Source: Chloroflexota bacterium
GTDB taxonomy: Bacteria; Chloroflexota; Limnocylindria; Limnocylindrales; Limnocylindraceae
NCBI GenBank assembly: GCA_026389535.1
Contig: JAPLHR010000079.1
Span: 1 to 50,191 of the forward strand
Direction: 5' to 3'
DNA: 50,191 bases
The translations under genes were made by a program, and so were the position numbers. Positions 43,435 through 50,191 of this stretch are shown here, one piece after another. The notes beneath the pieces are model-generated. The model was not told the DNA's origin, did not search any database, and saw nothing but the letters and a program-made list of their open reading frames with translations. Every line of letters starts with the position of its first letter. Positions within the stretch are counted from its first letter, which is position 1.

Positions 43435-45347
43435 GCTGCTCCCCTTTCGCCAGAACCTGGCCCGATTAGCCTCGTTGCGATCACGGAGGGCGTGAGGCCT
43501 TCCGGCGCCACGAGCTCCCCGCTCGCGAGGGCGTTGGCGATCAGGGTTGCCCCCTCCTCTGCCTCTCGCTGGGAAGGATAGAGGAGGAAGAGGGTTGGCC
43601 CCGAACCTGAGAGCGAGAGTGGGCGATCGAGGAGGCGACGAAGGGCGTGATCGAAGGGGCGGAGCCACGGCGCCACAGCCCGGGCGGGGGCCAGAAGGTC
43701 ATTTGCCGAGGCCAGGGCGGCAGCCCGCTGCAGGAGCCCCTCCCCGCTCATGCCGACCGTGAGTTCCGCCGCAAGGTGCTGGGAGCTGACCAGGGCCGCC
43801 CCCTGCGCCGAGCCGCGGAGCCCCGCGGCAAATGCGGCAAACACCTCTGGGGTGCGCAGCGGCAGGCCGGCGGTAATCAGGAGGAGCCCCAGGGGCTCGC
43901 CCTTCCAGGGGGCGAGCGGGGTCACCGACTCCCCACGCCCCTCCATCAGCGCTGGCGAGCCGACGAGGAAGAGTGGGACGTCGGAGCCCACTTCGGCTGC
44001 GACCGCGTTCAAGGTTTCGTCATCAATGTCCAGATCGAAGAGCTCGATGACACCGAGTAGCGTTGCCGCGGCATCGCTTGAGCCGCCCCCTAGGCCAGCG
44101 GCAACGGGGAGGCGCTTCTCCAACACGATCTCCACTGGCGGAACCTCACAGGCTCGACGCAGCGCCGCGAGCGCCACGGCGCAGAGGTTCTCCCCATCGA
44201 GATTCAGCGGCACACCAGCGAGCCGAATCGAATCCACCCCGTCAGTTGATCGACGCAGATAGAGGCGGTCGCCTGCTTCGAACTGCGCCACCACGGAGTG
44301 GAGCTCGTGGTACCCATCTGAGCGCTTGCCGACGATGGCGAGCGTCAGATTGATCTTGCCGTGTGCGACGATCTCAACCGTTGGATCTGGTGCTGGCTGC
44401 GAGCGTGTCGCGTTCCGCTCGCGCACCTCCGATCCTCCGCTGGTGCTTCGCCGAGCGACTGCGGCACGAGCGGCGTTCGTCGGCACACCCGCATCAAGTT
44501 CAGGAAGTTCGGACAAGAGGGCGATCCAGTCTTTCACCGAGAGCGTCTGCGCGCGCTGATCGGGACTGAGGTTGGCGCGCCCAAGCGCCGCGATAATGTC
44601 GCTCTCAAGGATTGGCAGTGCGCGAGGGAGTGCATTGCGCAACTTCTTCCGTCGCTCACGGAATCCCGCCTGCACAAGTCGCCAGAGGCGCTCCTCATCG
44701 TGTGGGCTTAGAGTGAACGCATCGTCACCCGTTCGATGCTCGAGCAGCAAGATCGCAGAGTCCACGCCAGGCACTGGGTCAAATGCCTCGCGGGGAACCC
44801 GCACAACGACGGAGGCCGCCGTTCTCGCCTGCACAAATGCGGTGAGGTACGACCAGTCACCGGGTGCGGCTGCGACGCGCTCCGCCACCTCCAACTGCAC
44901 TAGCAAGACGATGCGTGCAGGGGGCGCTGCCAGCAGCAGGAGCCGATGCAGCAGTGGACTCGTGACGTGATACGGAATGTTGGCAATGACGCGCCAGCTC
45001 CCACTGGTTGGCGCGAGTGACTCGAGATCAACGGTAAGCGCATCGCCGTGAATAAGGGTCAGCTGCCCCGCACTGATCTGTGCCGCAAACTTATGCTGCA
45101 GGCGAGGGATCAGATCGCTATCAAGCTCAACAGCGATCACGTTGGCGCCACTAGCAAGGAGTGCCTCGGTCAAGAATCCGAGCCCTGGGCCAATCTCCAA
45201 GACGAGCTCCCCAGGAGTCGGCACACCAGCCTGCACGATGCGATCTCGAACGTTCAAATCGTGCAAGAAGTTCTGGCTGAGGCGCTTCTTTGCCGCATGG
45301 CCATCAACACGCCCACGGCTCGGTGCCTGGCGATACTTCGGGCTCAT
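43431..45347 (-). CDS. Fusion of rRNA dimethyltransferase KsgA (RsmA) and IspE (CDP-ME kinase)
   Basis: One uninterrupted 638-residue frame holds two full enzymes. KsgA is at about residues 1-285: SQNFLHD, LVLEIGPGLGFLTEALL, AVELDSDL, VIANIPYHVTSPLL, FDPVPGVDSAILLL. It dimethylates two adjacent adenosines in 16S rRNA. A linker of about 37 residues (Ala/Arg/Ser/Thr rich) follows. IspE is at about 323-638: AHGKINLTLAIVGKRSDGYHELHSVV, LPVAAGLGGGSSDAAATLLG (GHMP ATP loop), GSDVPLFLVGSPALMEGRGE, LSLSGSGPTLFLLY. It phosphorylates CDP-methylerythritol in the MEP pathway. The start overlaps the tsaD stop (ATGA). ksgA and ispE are often neighbours, so this is a fusion of adjacent genes. ORF-track start 45374 is inside tsaD and less likely. 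Confidence 0.92.
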   Translation of the reverse strand: MSPKYRQAPSRGRVDGHAAKKRLSQNFLHDLNVRDRIVQAGVPTPGELVLEIGPGLGFLTEALLASGANVIAVELDSDLIPRLQHKFAAQISAGQLTLIHGDALTVDLESLAPTSGSWRVIANIPYHVTSPLLHRLLLLAAPPARIVLLVQLEVAERVAAAPGDWSYLTAFVQARTAASVVVRVPREAFDPVPGVDSAILLLEHRTGDDAFTLSPHDEERLWRLVQAGFRERRKKLRNALPRALPILESDIIAALGRANLSPDQRAQTLSVKDWIALLSELPELDAGVPTNAARAAVARRSTSGGSEVRERNATRSQPAPDPTVEIVAHGKINLTLAIVGKRSDGYHELHSVVAQFEAGDRLYLRRSTDGVDSIRLAGVPLNLDGENLCAVALAALRRACEVPPVEIVLEKRLPVAAGLGGGSSDAAATLLGVIELFDLDIDDETLNAVAAEVGSDVPLFLVGSPALMEGRGESVTPLAPWKGEPLGLLLITAGLPLRTPEVFAAFAAGLRGSAQGAALVSSQHLAAELTVGMSGEGLLQRAAALASANDLLAPARAVAPWLRPFDHALRRLLDRPLSLSGSGPTLFLLYPSQREAEEGATLIANALASGELVAPEGLTPSVIATRLIGPGSGERGAA

Positions 45348-46462
45348 GCGGGTACCGCCGATCCGATGCGCCACTGCGCATGAACCTCGAGGCCGGCGCT
45401 GGGTTCCTGGTAGGAGCCTCGTTCGTCACGTAGCAGGGCGTCACCTGCGGCGCCGATCATCGCCGCGTTATCGGTGCACCACTTCATTGGGGGCACGACG
45501 AGTACGCGGTGCTCCTCGGTCGCAACACTTGCAAGTGCCGAGCGCAGCGGTCCATTCGCCGCCACACCACCACCAACGATGAGCGAGCAGTCTGGGTTGG
45601 CACGAAGGGCACGCTGCACACCGGCGCGCAGTGCACCGACGATGGCCTGCTCCGTTGCGGCAGCGATCGCAATCGCTCCCTCTTCTGGAAGTGGATACTC
45701 GGCGAACTGGCGTGTGAGCGTGGCGGCACGGCCGGGGCTACGGTCGTTGAGCCCACTGGCGACGAGCGCCTGCCGAATCGCCGCGGTCTTCACCCCGCTG
45801 AACGAGAAGTCGTAGGGCTGCTCGGTCTTCGCAATCGGCAGCGGCGTGATTCGGGCACCGCGTGGCGCCTTCGCGGCGAGCGCTGAGAGCGCAGCCCCTC
45901 CTGGATATGGAGCGCCAAGGAGGCGTGCGATCTTGTCGAAGGCCTCGCCCGCCGCGTCGTCAATCGTGCCGCCGAGGCGCTGCACGGTCCCGTCACGCTC
46001 GATCCGCACCAGCAACGTGTGCCCGCCAGAGACCACGAGCCCGATCGCGGGGAGCGTCGGCGCGTCGACGTCTGCCGCCTCGCGTAGCCATGCGGCGCGC
46101 AGGTGCCCCTCAAGATGATTTACCGGCAGCACGGGGAGGCCGCGCGCCCACGCCCAGGCGCTGCCAATGCCGGCGCCCACGAGGAGTGAGCCAACGAGGC
46201 CGGGGCCGGTCGTCAGTGCCACCCCCTCAATCGTGCTGGCAATCCCGAGCCCCTCAGCCTCCTGCAGCACCTCGTTGAGGAGACGGGGCAGCCACTCATG
46301 GTGGGCGCGCGCTGCGACCTCTGGAATCACACCGCCAAACGGTGCATGGATCGCCGTCTGGCTTGCCACACGCTCAGCGATCACCTCACGACCGCCGCGA
46401 ATAAGGGCAACGGCACTCTCGTCGCAGCTCGATTCAATCGCCAGCAGTAGCCGCTCACTCAT
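45344..46462 (-). CDS. tsaD: tRNA N6-adenosine threonylcarbamoyltransferase TsaD
   Basis: This is the catalytic subunit of the t6A37 tRNA modification complex. The ATG at 46462 (MSERLLLAIESSCDESAVAL) overlaps the rimI stop by eight bases (ATGAGTGA) and gives 372 residues. The kinase-like fold shows the iron ligands H116 and H120 in VNHLEGHLRAAWL, LVVSGGHTLLVRI, LGGTIDDAAGEAFDKIARLLG, YPGGAALSALA, the KYDFSF-like PYDFSFSGVKTAAI, LIVGGGVAANGPLR and KWCTDNAAMIGAAG with the final metal-ligand Asp. It transfers threonylcarbamoyl from threonylcarbamoyl-AMP to adenine 37. tsaB and tsaE lie upstream in the same run. Confidence 0.96.
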   Translation of the reverse strand: MSERLLLAIESSCDESAVALIRGGREVIAERVASQTAIHAPFGGVIPEVAARAHHEWLPRLLNEVLQEAEGLGIASTIEGVALTTGPGLVGSLLVGAGIGSAWAWARGLPVLPVNHLEGHLRAAWLREAADVDAPTLPAIGLVVSGGHTLLVRIERDGTVQRLGGTIDDAAGEAFDKIARLLGAPYPGGAALSALAAKAPRGARITPLPIAKTEQPYDFSFSGVKTAAIRQALVASGLNDRSPGRAATLTRQFAEYPLPEEGAIAIAAATEQAIVGALRAGVQRALRANPDCSLIVGGGVAANGPLRSALASVATEEHRVLVVPPMKWCTDNAAMIGAAGDALLRDERGSYQEPSAGLEVHAQWRIGSAVPA

Positions 46463-46976
46463 GGCCGAAGCGCTCCTGAACGCGGGCGCGCAGCGCCGCT
46501 TCAATCGCCTGCTGCTCTGGGCTCTCAAGCTCGGCGGTGGTCATTATCAACGCATCTTCGCCGTTATCGTCGTAGTAGCGAATGCGGCGGCCGACTTCGA
46601 TGAAGCCGAACGCTAGATAGAGTCGTTGCGCGTCAACGTTTGATACGCGCACGTCTAGCGTTGCGACTCGGGCGCCGCCGCGCCGCGCCTCCTGCAGGAG
46701 CTCAAGGAGCAGCATCGTCGCAACTCCCGACCGTCGATTCGCGGGGAGCACCGCCATCGTGGTGACATGCGCCTCGTCAACCATCAGCCAGATGCCACCA
46801 AAGCCAATGAGCGCGCCACTCATTCGGGCGCCAACATATCGCGCTAGACGATTTGTGGTGAGCTCCGTGGTGTAGGCGCTTGTTGGCCACGGTGCCGTAA
46901 ACGAGACGTTCTCAATTACCGCAACCTCGGCAAGGTCCTTAATGGTGAGTGGTGCCAGAACGGGTGCACGCATCAT
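46455..46976 (-). CDS. rimI: GNAT acetyltransferase RimI-like (ribosomal protein S18 N-acetyltransferase)
   Basis: This 173-residue GNAT protein has APLTIKDLAEVAVIENVSFTAPWP at the N-terminus, the motif A region VTTMAVLPANRRSGVATMLLLELLQEARRGGA and TLDVRVSNVDAQRLYLAFGFIEVGRRIRYYDDNGEDALIMT, all RimI-like. It probably acetylates the N-terminal Ala of S18, though other targets are possible. The genes tsaB-rimI-tsaD are in the usual conserved order. The ATG overlaps tsaB (ATGA). The C-terminal tail of about 30 residues (ESPEQQAIEAALRARVQERFGHE) is an extra helix. Confidence 0.88.
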   Translation of the reverse strand: MMRAPVLAPLTIKDLAEVAVIENVSFTAPWPTSAYTTELTTNRLARYVGARMSGALIGFGGIWLMVDEAHVTTMAVLPANRRSGVATMLLLELLQEARRGGARVATLDVRVSNVDAQRLYLAFGFIEVGRRIRYYDDNGEDALIMTTAELESPEQQAIEAALRARVQERFGHE

Positions 46977-47506
46977 CCCACCTCGCTTCCGCGAGCAGGA
47001 GCCGGATAGCGCAGAGTGACATGCGAAGCTACGGGTCCAGCCTCACGGACGAGCGCGCACGCAGCAACTCCTCTGCTCTCCTCCTGCGTAAGGTGCGGGG
47101 AGGCGTCCTCCCGAGCCGCGACGACCGAGCCACTCTGCGATACCTCGAGCGACTCACGTGTTCCGAGCGCTATAGAGAACGATCGCTGCGCCGCCTGCCA
47201 GAGTGCGCGATCTGACGCACTCTCTCGTAGTGGGAGCGCTAGCGCGGCAGCAATGCCGGCGGCAGCCGAGGCTGCAACGCGGACGCCGCTGTAGCTTCCA
47301 GGGCCGTTCCCCACCACCACACTAGTGAGCGCGGTGCGTTCGGCCTGATTCGGAATCAGATTGGCAATGCGCTGCAGTAGTGGCTGTTCGTAGAGATAGT
47401 CTTCGGCGACGCACACGGGCACACCATCGCGCTCCTCTACGATCGCGACGATGCTGAAGCCGAGCGACCCATCAAGCACGAGGATGCGTGGGCTACTCAC
47501 GTGCAT
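46973..47506 (-). CDS. tsaB: tRNA t6A complex subunit TsaB
   Basis: This TsaD-like fold protein supports t6A synthesis by dimerising with TsaD. RILVLDGSLGFSIVAIVE is the N-terminal ASKHA-type start, and ALTSVVVGNGPGSYSGVRVAASAAAGIAAALALPL is the diagnostic TsaB motif (GPGSxTGLR-like). The C-terminal VTLRYPAPARGSE matches the YLR.P tail. It is 177 residues from the ATG at 47506, shorter than common TsaB (about 220-230), mainly through a reduced central part. GTG 47500 is an alternative start with an 8-nt overlap. Its reduced size suggests only the TsaD-interface scaffold is kept. Confidence 0.85.
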   Translation of the reverse strand: MHVSSPRILVLDGSLGFSIVAIVEERDGVPVCVAEDYLYEQPLLQRIANLIPNQAERTALTSVVVGNGPGSYSGVRVAASAAAGIAAALALPLRESASDRALWQAAQRSFSIALGTRESLEVSQSGSVVAAREDASPHLTQEESRGVAACALVREAGPVASHVTLRYPAPARGSEVG

Positions 47507-47999
47507 CGCCCGATGTGATGCGTTGGATGCTGTCAGACATCGAACCGAGTACCGCAAGGAGGTCTGGTCGCGCGCCGCGGATCACGGCGATGCGTGTGCC
47601 CTCGTCGGCGGCCGCCTCGAGATGAATGCTCAGCACGCCGGTGCCCGCTACCCCGAGTCCTGCAAGGTGCTCGGGCCACTCGATGAGGGTGACGCCGTGT
47701 TGCTGTCGCTCATCAATCACCCCAGCACGCAGCGCGTCACTCCCCACGGGGAGGCGATAGGCGTCAACATGCCAGATCGGCAGGTCACCGCGATGTTCAG
47801 AGATGAGGACGAACGTTGGCGAGGTGAGCTCCGGCTCTGCATGGAGTGCGGTTCCGATGGCACGAGCGAGCGTTGTCTTGCCGCTCCCTAGGTCGCCGGC
47901 AAGTAAGACCCGGTCACCCGGACGGAGTGAGACGCCAATCGCCGCGCCGAGCGAGGTCGTTGCTGCAAGGCTACCGAGCGTAATAGTGACGACGTTCAC
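47493..47999 (-). CDS. tsaE: tRNA t6A complex ATPase TsaE
   Basis: This 168-residue P-loop ATPase resets the TsaBD complex. Walker A is LAGDLGSGKTTLARAIGTAL, followed by LTSPTFVLISEH, the WHVDAYRL motif with catalytic His-Asp, and TLIEWPEHLAG, all standard for TsaE. The C-terminal segment after LSIHLEAAADEG is slightly long. The GTG shares GTGA with the upstream MutL-like gene stop. Its position before tsaB, rimI and tsaD completes the t6A gene set except tsaC/SUA5, which is not in the window. Confidence 0.95.
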   Translation of the reverse strand: MNVVTITLGSLAATTSLGAAIGVSLRPGDRVLLAGDLGSGKTTLARAIGTALHAEPELTSPTFVLISEHRGDLPIWHVDAYRLPVGSDALRAGVIDERQQHGVTLIEWPEHLAGLGVAGTGVLSIHLEAAADEGTRIAVIRGARPDLLAVLGSMSDSIQRITSGDARE

Positions 48000-49666
48000 G
48001 CTGTAAGGCGCTGCAGGTCACCAATGGAGAGCACGACAAGATCGCCCTTGATCTCGACTGCACCCTGCGGGTCTGACGACTGTGCGTCGGCCAGGCCGCG
48101 CCATGTGCCATACGAGCCCGCCAGGGGGCCACCGATCACAACGGTATCCACGTCGAGGCGCGCCCCTCCGCGCCGTGCCGTCGAGGCGGTGAGGCCGGCG
48201 GGGTGCCGCTCAAGGCGAACGTCGCTGCCGTTCAGGGTCTGGAGCGCCTTCCCTAGCTCTGCAGCCCATTCATCGCTCTCGCGGCGCCCGCCGAGGATCA
48301 GGAGCCCAAATGGCGCGAGGGCGACACCGGCGGCAACGCGTCGATCAATGGAGGCGCTGAGTGCCTCGCGCTCGCCATCACTCAGGCTGCCCACAACGAG
48401 ACCTCGAATGCCGACAGCCCGAGCTCGCAGCACGGTCTCAGGGGAGGCCGAGACAACCGCCAGAACTCCCGCCTCGTGCGCCGCCGCCCACCCGCGGCTG
48501 TCTGGCTCTGTAGCCGAGAAGTAGAGGCTCCCCTCGACCTCGTCGCCAAGCAGAAGGCGCCCGCCGAGGCCACCCGTCGCGCTTGCGGATCGCGGTAGCA
48601 GCGCCAGTGGCGCCTCAATGGGGAGCACCTTTGCGGGCCTCACAGCCACGGGCGTGAGTGGGAGATCAACTAGTGGGGCACCACGCACAACAGCAACACC
48701 GGCGAGACCGCCGCGCAGCGAGGCCAGAACCTGGTGCCCATCAATCGCAACCTCAACGTCGACCAACTCCCCCGCCTGAAGGTCAAACTCCAGTGCTCCA
48801 TCCGCTGACAGCGCATGCTCCTCCGCACCGGCTCGAACAAGCACCTCCTCGTCAGGGTGATCTGCGATAACCAGCAGATCGCCAGCGGGCACGAGTAGTT
48901 GATCCGCGGTGGCGCGAACCAGATCTGCCCCCGTCGTCTCGGTGAGCTGCTCAGTGCCGAGCGCCGCCAGTACCCCCGAAACATCGAGCAGCACCGTGGT
49001 GCGCCCAGGTGGAATCAGTGGCGAAAGTGCGGCGAGTGGCACGGCGCCCGAAGAGAGATACGCCGCAAGCTGACCCGTAGCAATGAACACCTCGCCGCTC
49101 ATCGGATGACCTTGATCGCTCGACCGCTCCGCGATTGACTGGATCGCATCAATGCACGCAGCAGCACGAGTCTGGTCGCCAATCTCATCACGCCCCGACA
49201 TCGGCCGATCTGCGATGTCTCCAAGCCGGTCGGCAACGGCGGCGCGATCGCGCTCGCCAAGTGCACGCAAGACCGCATCGCAGCGGCGTCGACGCTCCGT
49301 TGCATCTGCAGGGACGAGTGCGGCCTCATCAATCCGCAACAGCTCGCCAGCCGTTCCTGGGGTGGCCCACGCAATTCTGCCAGCATCATGCGCAATATCA
49401 AGAATTTTCACGGGGACGCCGAGCGCCTCTGCGCAGCGGCTCGCCGCACGGCCGAGGGAGCTCGGATCACCGCGAAGCGAGGTAGAGATCGCACCGCTCT
49501 GCTCCGCTCCAGCAGAGCTCTGCAACATCGTCTCTGCCGCCTCGCTATCAGCTCCCGTAGGCAGCGTGATGCTACTAAGCAGCCGTGTAGGCTCCGCGTC
49601 AGACATCAGTGCATAAAAGCTGCGATCGAGATCCTCGCGAATCAAGAGATACGACGATTGCGTCAC
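47996..49666 (-). CDS. Putative MutL-like (glutamate-mutase MutL C-terminal-type) / KOW-like two-part protein
   Basis: This 556-residue protein is not of a well-known class. Residues 185-310 (GEVFIATGQLAAYLSSGAVP..., TTVLLDVSGVLAALGTEQL, LLVPAGDLLVIAD, GALEFDLQAGELVDVEVAI) resemble, by eye, the C-terminal part of MutL-like proteins described with glutamate mutase in Chloroflexota and Clostridia. Residues about 345-555 hold EGSLYFSAT, LGGRLLLGDEVEG, HEAGVLAVVSASPETVLRARAVGIRGLVVGSLS, and a KOW-like TVVIGGPLAGSYGTWRGLA, plus a hydrophobic APFGLLILGG. The N-terminal 110 residues look like a shortened ASKHA lobe. No signal peptide is seen. The GTG overlaps the alr stop. The assignment is tentative. 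Confidence 0.5.
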   Translation of the reverse strand: MTQSSYLLIREDLDRSFYALMSDAEPTRLLSSITLPTGADSEAAETMLQSSAGAEQSGAISTSLRGDPSSLGRAASRCAEALGVPVKILDIAHDAGRIAWATPGTAGELLRIDEAALVPADATERRRRCDAVLRALGERDRAAVADRLGDIADRPMSGRDEIGDQTRAAACIDAIQSIAERSSDQGHPMSGEVFIATGQLAAYLSSGAVPLAALSPLIPPGRTTVLLDVSGVLAALGTEQLTETTGADLVRATADQLLVPAGDLLVIADHPDEEVLVRAGAEEHALSADGALEFDLQAGELVDVEVAIDGHQVLASLRGGLAGVAVVRGAPLVDLPLTPVAVRPAKVLPIEAPLALLPRSASATGGLGGRLLLGDEVEGSLYFSATEPDSRGWAAAHEAGVLAVVSASPETVLRARAVGIRGLVVGSLSDGEREALSASIDRRVAAGVALAPFGLLILGGRRESDEWAAELGKALQTLNGSDVRLERHPAGLTASTARRGGARLDVDTVVIGGPLAGSYGTWRGLADAQSSDPQGAVEIKGDLVVLSIGDLQRLTA

Positions 49667-50191
49667 TTCTGGTTCACGTAGTGATACCCGCGCAAGTCGC
49701 GCAGCGCCACCGGTTCGCCGCTCACCGTATACACCCGCGCAAGTCGACTGGTGAAGCTCGTTGAGACCTCATTGGTAATCGTCTTTCGGCGTTTGGCAAC
49801 GTCGACGGGCTCAATCAGATCAGCACCAGAGTCACCGATGAAAACCACCTCATCGGCTTCGGTCAGGTCGGTGGCCGGGTGATCTGTGGCATCAATGGTG
49901 ATGGAGTCCATCGCAATCGTGCCAACAACTGGCAGGCGCACGCCGCGTACCAACACCTCGGCGACTCCCCGTTCGTGATACGAGATGCCATCGGCGTAGC
50001 CGATCGGCAGGGTGATGATCCTCGATACGCGCTCTGCGGTGAATGCTGGCCCGTACCCCACGCCGTGACCGACGGGGAGAGTGGCGATGCGCACCGGACG
50101 AGCTGCGAGCCCGTAGACCCGCTTGATACCGATTGTCGCGGCGGTCATCGTTGGCCGCAGTGCGTTCGGCACAACGCCGAAGAGCGCAATA
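49663..50191 (-). CDS. alr: Alanine racemase (5' part beyond window)
   Basis: This is the C-terminal 175 residues of a fold-type III PLP alanine racemase. The frame enters at the right edge as IALFGVVPNALRPTMTAATIGIKRVYGL; the track's start at 50172 is only an internal GTG. The C-terminal beta-barrel domain shows VGHGVGYGPAFTAER, RIITLPIGYADGISYHERG, VGTIAMDSITIDATDHP (catalytic-domain 'GrIcMD' segment) and ADEVVFIGDSG...NEVSTSFTSRLARVY (compare 'yeilt.i..RvpR.Y'). The enzyme supplies D-alanine for peptidoglycan. It heads the coupled run that ends with the CNNM/CBS protein. The catalytic Lys region lies outside the window. Confidence 0.93.
   Translation of the reverse strand, partial: IALFGVVPNALRPTMTAATIGIKRVYGLAARPVRIATLPVGHGVGYGPAFTAERVSRIITLPIGYADGISYHERGVAEVLVRGVRLPVVGTIAMDSITIDATDHPATDLTEADEVVFIGDSGADLIEPVDVAKRRKTITNEVSTSFTSRLARVYTVSGEPVALRDLRGYHYVNQK

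Overview
The window is about 50 kb of high-GC bacterial chromosome and is almost entirely protein-coding. It carries one tRNA and no mobile elements, CRISPR arrays, rRNA or prophage. Genes lie in long co-directional runs, mostly on the minus strand, and about sixteen junctions are 4-nt ATGA/GTGA stop-start overlaps. No intergenic stretch exceeds about 150 bp. This compaction, together with a purine-nucleoside uptake and salvage locus, suggests a streamlined, probably free-living oligotroph. Lipoproteins with a LAAC-type lipobox, a Lys-rich TopA tail, peptidoglycan genes (murJ, FemAB, murI, alr, glmU) and a MutL-like/KOW protein beside alr fit Chloroflexota (perhaps a Limnocylindria-like lineage) or, less likely, Actinomycetota. 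This placement is inference, not proof.

Layout. (1) 1-13510, minus: tRNA-Met, ftsH, an M20 dipeptidase, prephenate dehydrogenase, a Nudix-like protein, comM, dprA, topA, xerC, murJ and a FemAB-type transferase that runs off the left edge. The comM-dprA-topA-xerC order is a classical chromosome-maintenance block. (2) 13598-14071, plus: low-molecular-weight protein tyrosine phosphatase. (3) 14074-22597, minus: adenosine deaminase, BMP-type lipoprotein, a double-ATPase ABC protein, two permeases and two paralogous nucleoside hydrolases. (4) 22676-27749: divergent deoC, then a full-length and a catalytically truncated aldehyde dehydrogenase, then a third aldehyde dehydrogenase on the plus strand. 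(5) 27756-34355: FtsB-like protein, small acidic protein, CapA-like lipoprotein, MTA/SAH nucleosidase, murI, a methyltransferase, an agmatinase-family enzyme and a membrane protein. (6) 34352-40359: a UvrD-type helicase fused to an Fe-S PD-(D/E)XK nuclease, a DUF4446 protein, a small membrane protein, a frameshifted recO and a polyprenyl diphosphate synthase. (7) 40356-50191, minus: one tightly coupled run of alr, MutL-like protein, tsaE, tsaB, rimI, tsaD, a ksgA-ispE fusion, ridA, glmU and a CNNM/CBS protein.

How the genes work together. Imported nucleosides (BMP ABC transporter) can be deaminated (Add) and hydrolysed to base and sugar (two IUNH enzymes). Deoxyribose phosphate is split by DeoC, and the acetaldehyde could be oxidised by the adjacent aldehyde dehydrogenase pair. 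The right-hand run couples the t6A tRNA-modification genes (TsaB, TsaD, TsaE) to rRNA dimethylation, isoprenoid synthesis and cell-wall precursor synthesis.

The most notable new signals are these: a recurring TANNNT box 6-7 nt upstream of start codons, implying leaderless transcription; a 17-bp divergent promoter in which capA and the nucleosidase gene share one -10 box; overlapping -10 boxes between add and deoC; two tandem TTCG-loop hairpins between the BMP gene and its ATPase; the KsgA-IspE fusion; an aldehyde dehydrogenase reduced to its nucleotide-binding core plus tail; and the recO frameshift.
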